Shown: piece by piece, positions 62,292 through 64,000 of the stretch
How positions within the stretch are numbered: the stretch's first letter is position 1
Layout of the letters: each line of letters starts with the position of its first letter
Source: CAIXZV01 sp963697365
Lineage (GTDB): Bacteria > Chloroflexota > Limnocylindria > Limnocylindrales > CSP1-4
Reading direction: 5' to 3'
Assembly (NCBI GenBank): GCA_963697365.1
Contig: CAVONT010000002.1
Location: forward strand, 62,001 to 126,000
Length of the DNA: 64,000 nt
Program-made: the position numbers and the translations under genes
The notes under the pieces: model-generated
The model's database searches: none
Told to the model about the DNA's origin: nothing
The model's input: only the letters and a program-made list of their open reading frames with translations

Positions 62292-64000
62292 TCAGTGGAT
62301 GGGCGCCGCCTCCTCGCGGCCTTCGAACGTGATGCAGTCCTCGACCGGGCACACGTACATGCACAGCCGGCAGCCGACGCAGTTGTCCTCCACGACCTCG
62401 AGGTGCCGCGTGCCGTTGCTGCCGCGGACCTCGATCGCCTGGTGGGCGCCGTCATCGCACGCCGCGAAGCACAGGTTGCAGTGGATGCACTTCTCCTGGT
62501 CGATCCTGGCGATCAGGCGCCACTCCTGGTCCAGCTTGCCCCAGTCGGTCAGCGTCGGCAGCGCCTTGCCCACCAGCTCGCTCGGGCTGTGGAGGCCCTT
62601 GTCGCGGAGGTAGGTCGTGAGGCCGTCGACGAGGTCGTCCGCGAGGCGGAAGCCGTAGTGCATGACGCTGGTGCCCACCTGGACCGTGGTGGAGCCGCAG
62701 AGCAGGAAGTCGACCGCGTCCTTCCAGGTCTCGATCCCGCCGATGCCCGAGATGGGCAGGCCGACGAGCGGGTCCTGGGCGACCGAGCTGACCATGTTGA
62801 GCGCGATCGGCTTGACGGCGGGCCCGGCATATCCGCCGTGGCTGCCCTTGCCCCGGACGTCCGGGTCGGGCGCCCAGGTGTCGAGGTTGACCCCGATCAG
62901 CGAGCTGATCGTGTTGATCATCGAGACCGCGTCGGCGTTGGCGGCCCTCGCGGCGCGGGCCGGGAACCGGATGTCGGTGATGTTGGGGGTGAGCTTGACG
63001 ATGACGGGCATCGCCGCCTTCTCCATCACCCACTCGGTGATCATCTGGACGTAGTCCGGCACCTGGCCGACCGCCGCGCCCATGCCCCGCTCGCTCATGC
63101 CGTGCGGGCAGCCGAAGTTGAGCTCGTACCCGTCGGCGCCGGTGTCGTTGCACTTGTCCAGGATCTCGTGCCACGACTCCCGCTTCGCCTCGACCATCAG
63201 CGAGATGATCACCGCGTTGTCGGGGTACTTGCGCTTGGTCTCGGCGATCTCGGCGATGTTGACGTCGGTCGGGCGGTCGCTGATCAGCTCGATGTTGTTG
63301 ATGCCGGTGATGCGCTGGCCGCGGTACTCGAAGTTGCCGAGGCGGGCGGTGACGTTGCGGATCGGGTCGCCGATGGTCTTCCAGACGGCGCCGCCCCAGC
63401 CCGCGTCGAACGCGCGCTGGACCATCTCGGCGTTGTTGCTGATCGGGCAGCTGGCGAGCCAGAACGGGTTGGGGCTCTTGATGCCGGCCATGTCGACCGA
63501 GAGGTCGATGCCGGGCAGGGTGGCATCGACAGCCCGGCGGACGGACTCGATGCGGGTCCCGAAGCCGAGCTCCCGCACGATCGAGTGCGCGGCGAGCTTG
63601 CCGGCCTCCACCGCATTCACCACCTCGGCGCCGCCGCTGGTGATGTCGCCGATCGCCCAGACCTTGGGGTTGGCCGTGTGGCCGGTGGCGCTGTCGGCAC
63701 GGCCGTGACCGCTGATCTCCTTGACGCCGAGGGCAGCGAGGAGTTGGTGAGCGCCGTCGGGCTCGCCCTGGCCGACGGCCCGGATGACGGTGTCGAGCTC
63801 GACGGTGAACGCGGAGCCGGCGATCGGGACGGGGCGCCGGCGGCCGGTCTGGTCGGCCTCGCCGAGGGCCATGCGCTCGAAGGTGGCGGCCTCGACCCTG
63901 CCGTCGCCGCTGATGGCGGTCGGCGCGGTCAGCCATCGGATCGTGATGCCCAGGCGGCGCGCCAGGTCGATCGCGTGCGGGTAGGCCGGGGTCTCGGCCT
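62292..64000 (-). CDS. Dihydropyrimidine dehydrogenase, PreT-PreA fusion (5' partial)
   Basis: Reduces uracil or thymine with a nicotinamide cofactor as the first step of reductive pyrimidine breakdown. The window edge cuts the start; the frame is open to 64000. Visible order: end of a PreT-like FAD/NAD domain (AETPAYPHAIDLARRLGI, GSAFTVELDTVIRAVGQ, VWAIGDITSGGAEVVNAVEA), then without a stop the PreA-like FMN barrel (IDLSVDMAGIKSPNPFWLAS, GYELNFGCPHGMSERGMGAA with the catalytic Cys, VIVKLTPNITDI, ISGIGGIETWKDAVDFLLC) and two C-terminal 4Fe-4S sites (CIHCNLCFAAC, CVGCRLCMYVCP). In E. coli these are two proteins; the fusion is as in animal DPYD. No frame breaks seen. Confidence 0.9.
   Translation of the reverse strand, partial: AETPAYPHAIDLARRLGITIRWLTAPTAISGDGRVEAATFERMALGEADQTGRRRPVPIAGSAFTVELDTVIRAVGQGEPDGAHQLLAALGVKEISGHGRADSATGHTANPKVWAIGDITSGGAEVVNAVEAGKLAAHSIVRELGFGTRIESVRRAVDATLPGIDLSVDMAGIKSPNPFWLASCPISNNAEMVQRAFDAGWGGAVWKTIGDPIRNVTARLGNFEYRGQRITGINNIELISDRPTDVNIAEIAETKRKYPDNAVIISLMVEAKRESWHEILDKCNDTGADGYELNFGCPHGMSERGMGAAVGQVPDYVQMITEWVMEKAAMPVIVKLTPNITDIRFPARAARAANADAVSMINTISSLIGVNLDTWAPDPDVRGKGSHGGYAGPAVKPIALNMVSSVAQDPLVGLPISGIGGIETWKDAVDFLLCGSTTVQVGTSVMHYGFRLADDLVDGLTTYLRDKGLHSPSELVGKALPTLTDWGKLDQEWRLIARIDQEKCIHCNLCFAACDDGAHQAIEVRGSNGTRHLEVVEDNCVGCRLCMYVCPVEDCITFEGREEAAPIH

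Noticed and set aside
61890..64000. Plus-strand frame that stays open to the right edge, opposite the dihydropyrimidine dehydrogenase
   Set aside because: Beyond 62226 it is an antisense shadow of a strongly supported minus-strand gene and has no protein-like composition.

Overview
The window is about 64 kb of very GC-rich DNA. Genes are tightly packed on both strands, ATGA/GTGA overlaps are common, and many starts are GTG. No rRNA, tRNA, CRISPR array or transposase was recognised. The gene content fits a free-living, aerobic, high-GC bacterium. Features pointing to Chloroflexota (possibly Limnocylindria-like) include a fused CtaA-CtaB haem A protein, split glycine-dehydrogenase subunits, a PyrK/PyrD pair, F420-type oxidoreductases and META-domain lipoproteins. 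That placement is inference, not proof. About 20 otherwise intact genes are broken by single-base frame changes, most of them +1. This looks more like residual long-read consensus error than gene decay. Coordinates for those genes span the whole reconstructed gene, although no single frame runs through it.

Left part (0-14 kb): MarR regulator with a DHA2-type MFS exporter; a Rieske ferredoxin; a repeat patch of GCCCAC dyads; a four-gene minus-strand operon (F420-type oxidoreductase, Cys-less ArsC-like protein, LOG-family protein, EamA transporter); a plus-strand set (ACT protein, ACT/DUF5612-like protein, exonuclease III); a Tat-exported glycine-rich repeat protein; ornithine carbamoyltransferase; and two tandem MFS proteins that each carry a C-terminal cyclic-nucleotide-binding-like domain.

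Middle-left (14-31 kb): beta-CASP metallo-beta-lactamase nuclease, M3-like metallopeptidase, YczE-like membrane protein, a 28-bp tandem repeat, the CtaA-CtaB fusion with a thioredoxin-fold lipoprotein, pyrE, a META-domain lipoprotein flanked by seven short dyad repeats, and a pyrD-pyrK operon that also holds an acidic protein with an internal duplication. A SIS-domain isomerase and a VapBC-like pair follow. The toxin of that pair carries an extra recombinase-like DNA-binding domain.

Centre (31-46 kb), the most unusual part: a group II PLP decarboxylase, then a formamidase and a DeoR repressor (minus strand), divergent from a ten-gene plus-strand array. The array is a five-gene LivGKFHM-type ABC importer, an SDR, divergent glycine-dehydrogenase-like subunits PA and PB, an AcoX/NAD-kinase-like protein and a second SDR. 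No gcvT or gcvH is present. The array reads as a substrate-inducible uptake and oxidation pathway whose substrate cannot be read from the sequence.

Right part (46-64 kb): two tandem secreted proteins sharing a Cys-containing domain in three copies; a pyrR-pyrB-pyrC operon with two PyrR-binding-loop sequences in its leader; an RlpA-like secreted protein; an ECF sigma/anti-sigma pair; lipB coupled to a GalT-like gene; an Fe-S/FAD old-yellow-enzyme-type oxidoreductase; a glyoxalase-fold protein; an aldehyde-dehydrogenase-like gene; and, running off the right edge, a dihydropyrimidine dehydrogenase in which the PreT-like and PreA-like parts form one polypeptide. The window therefore holds pyrimidine synthesis at three separate loci (pyrE, pyrDK, pyrRBC) and one pyrimidine-degradation enzyme.
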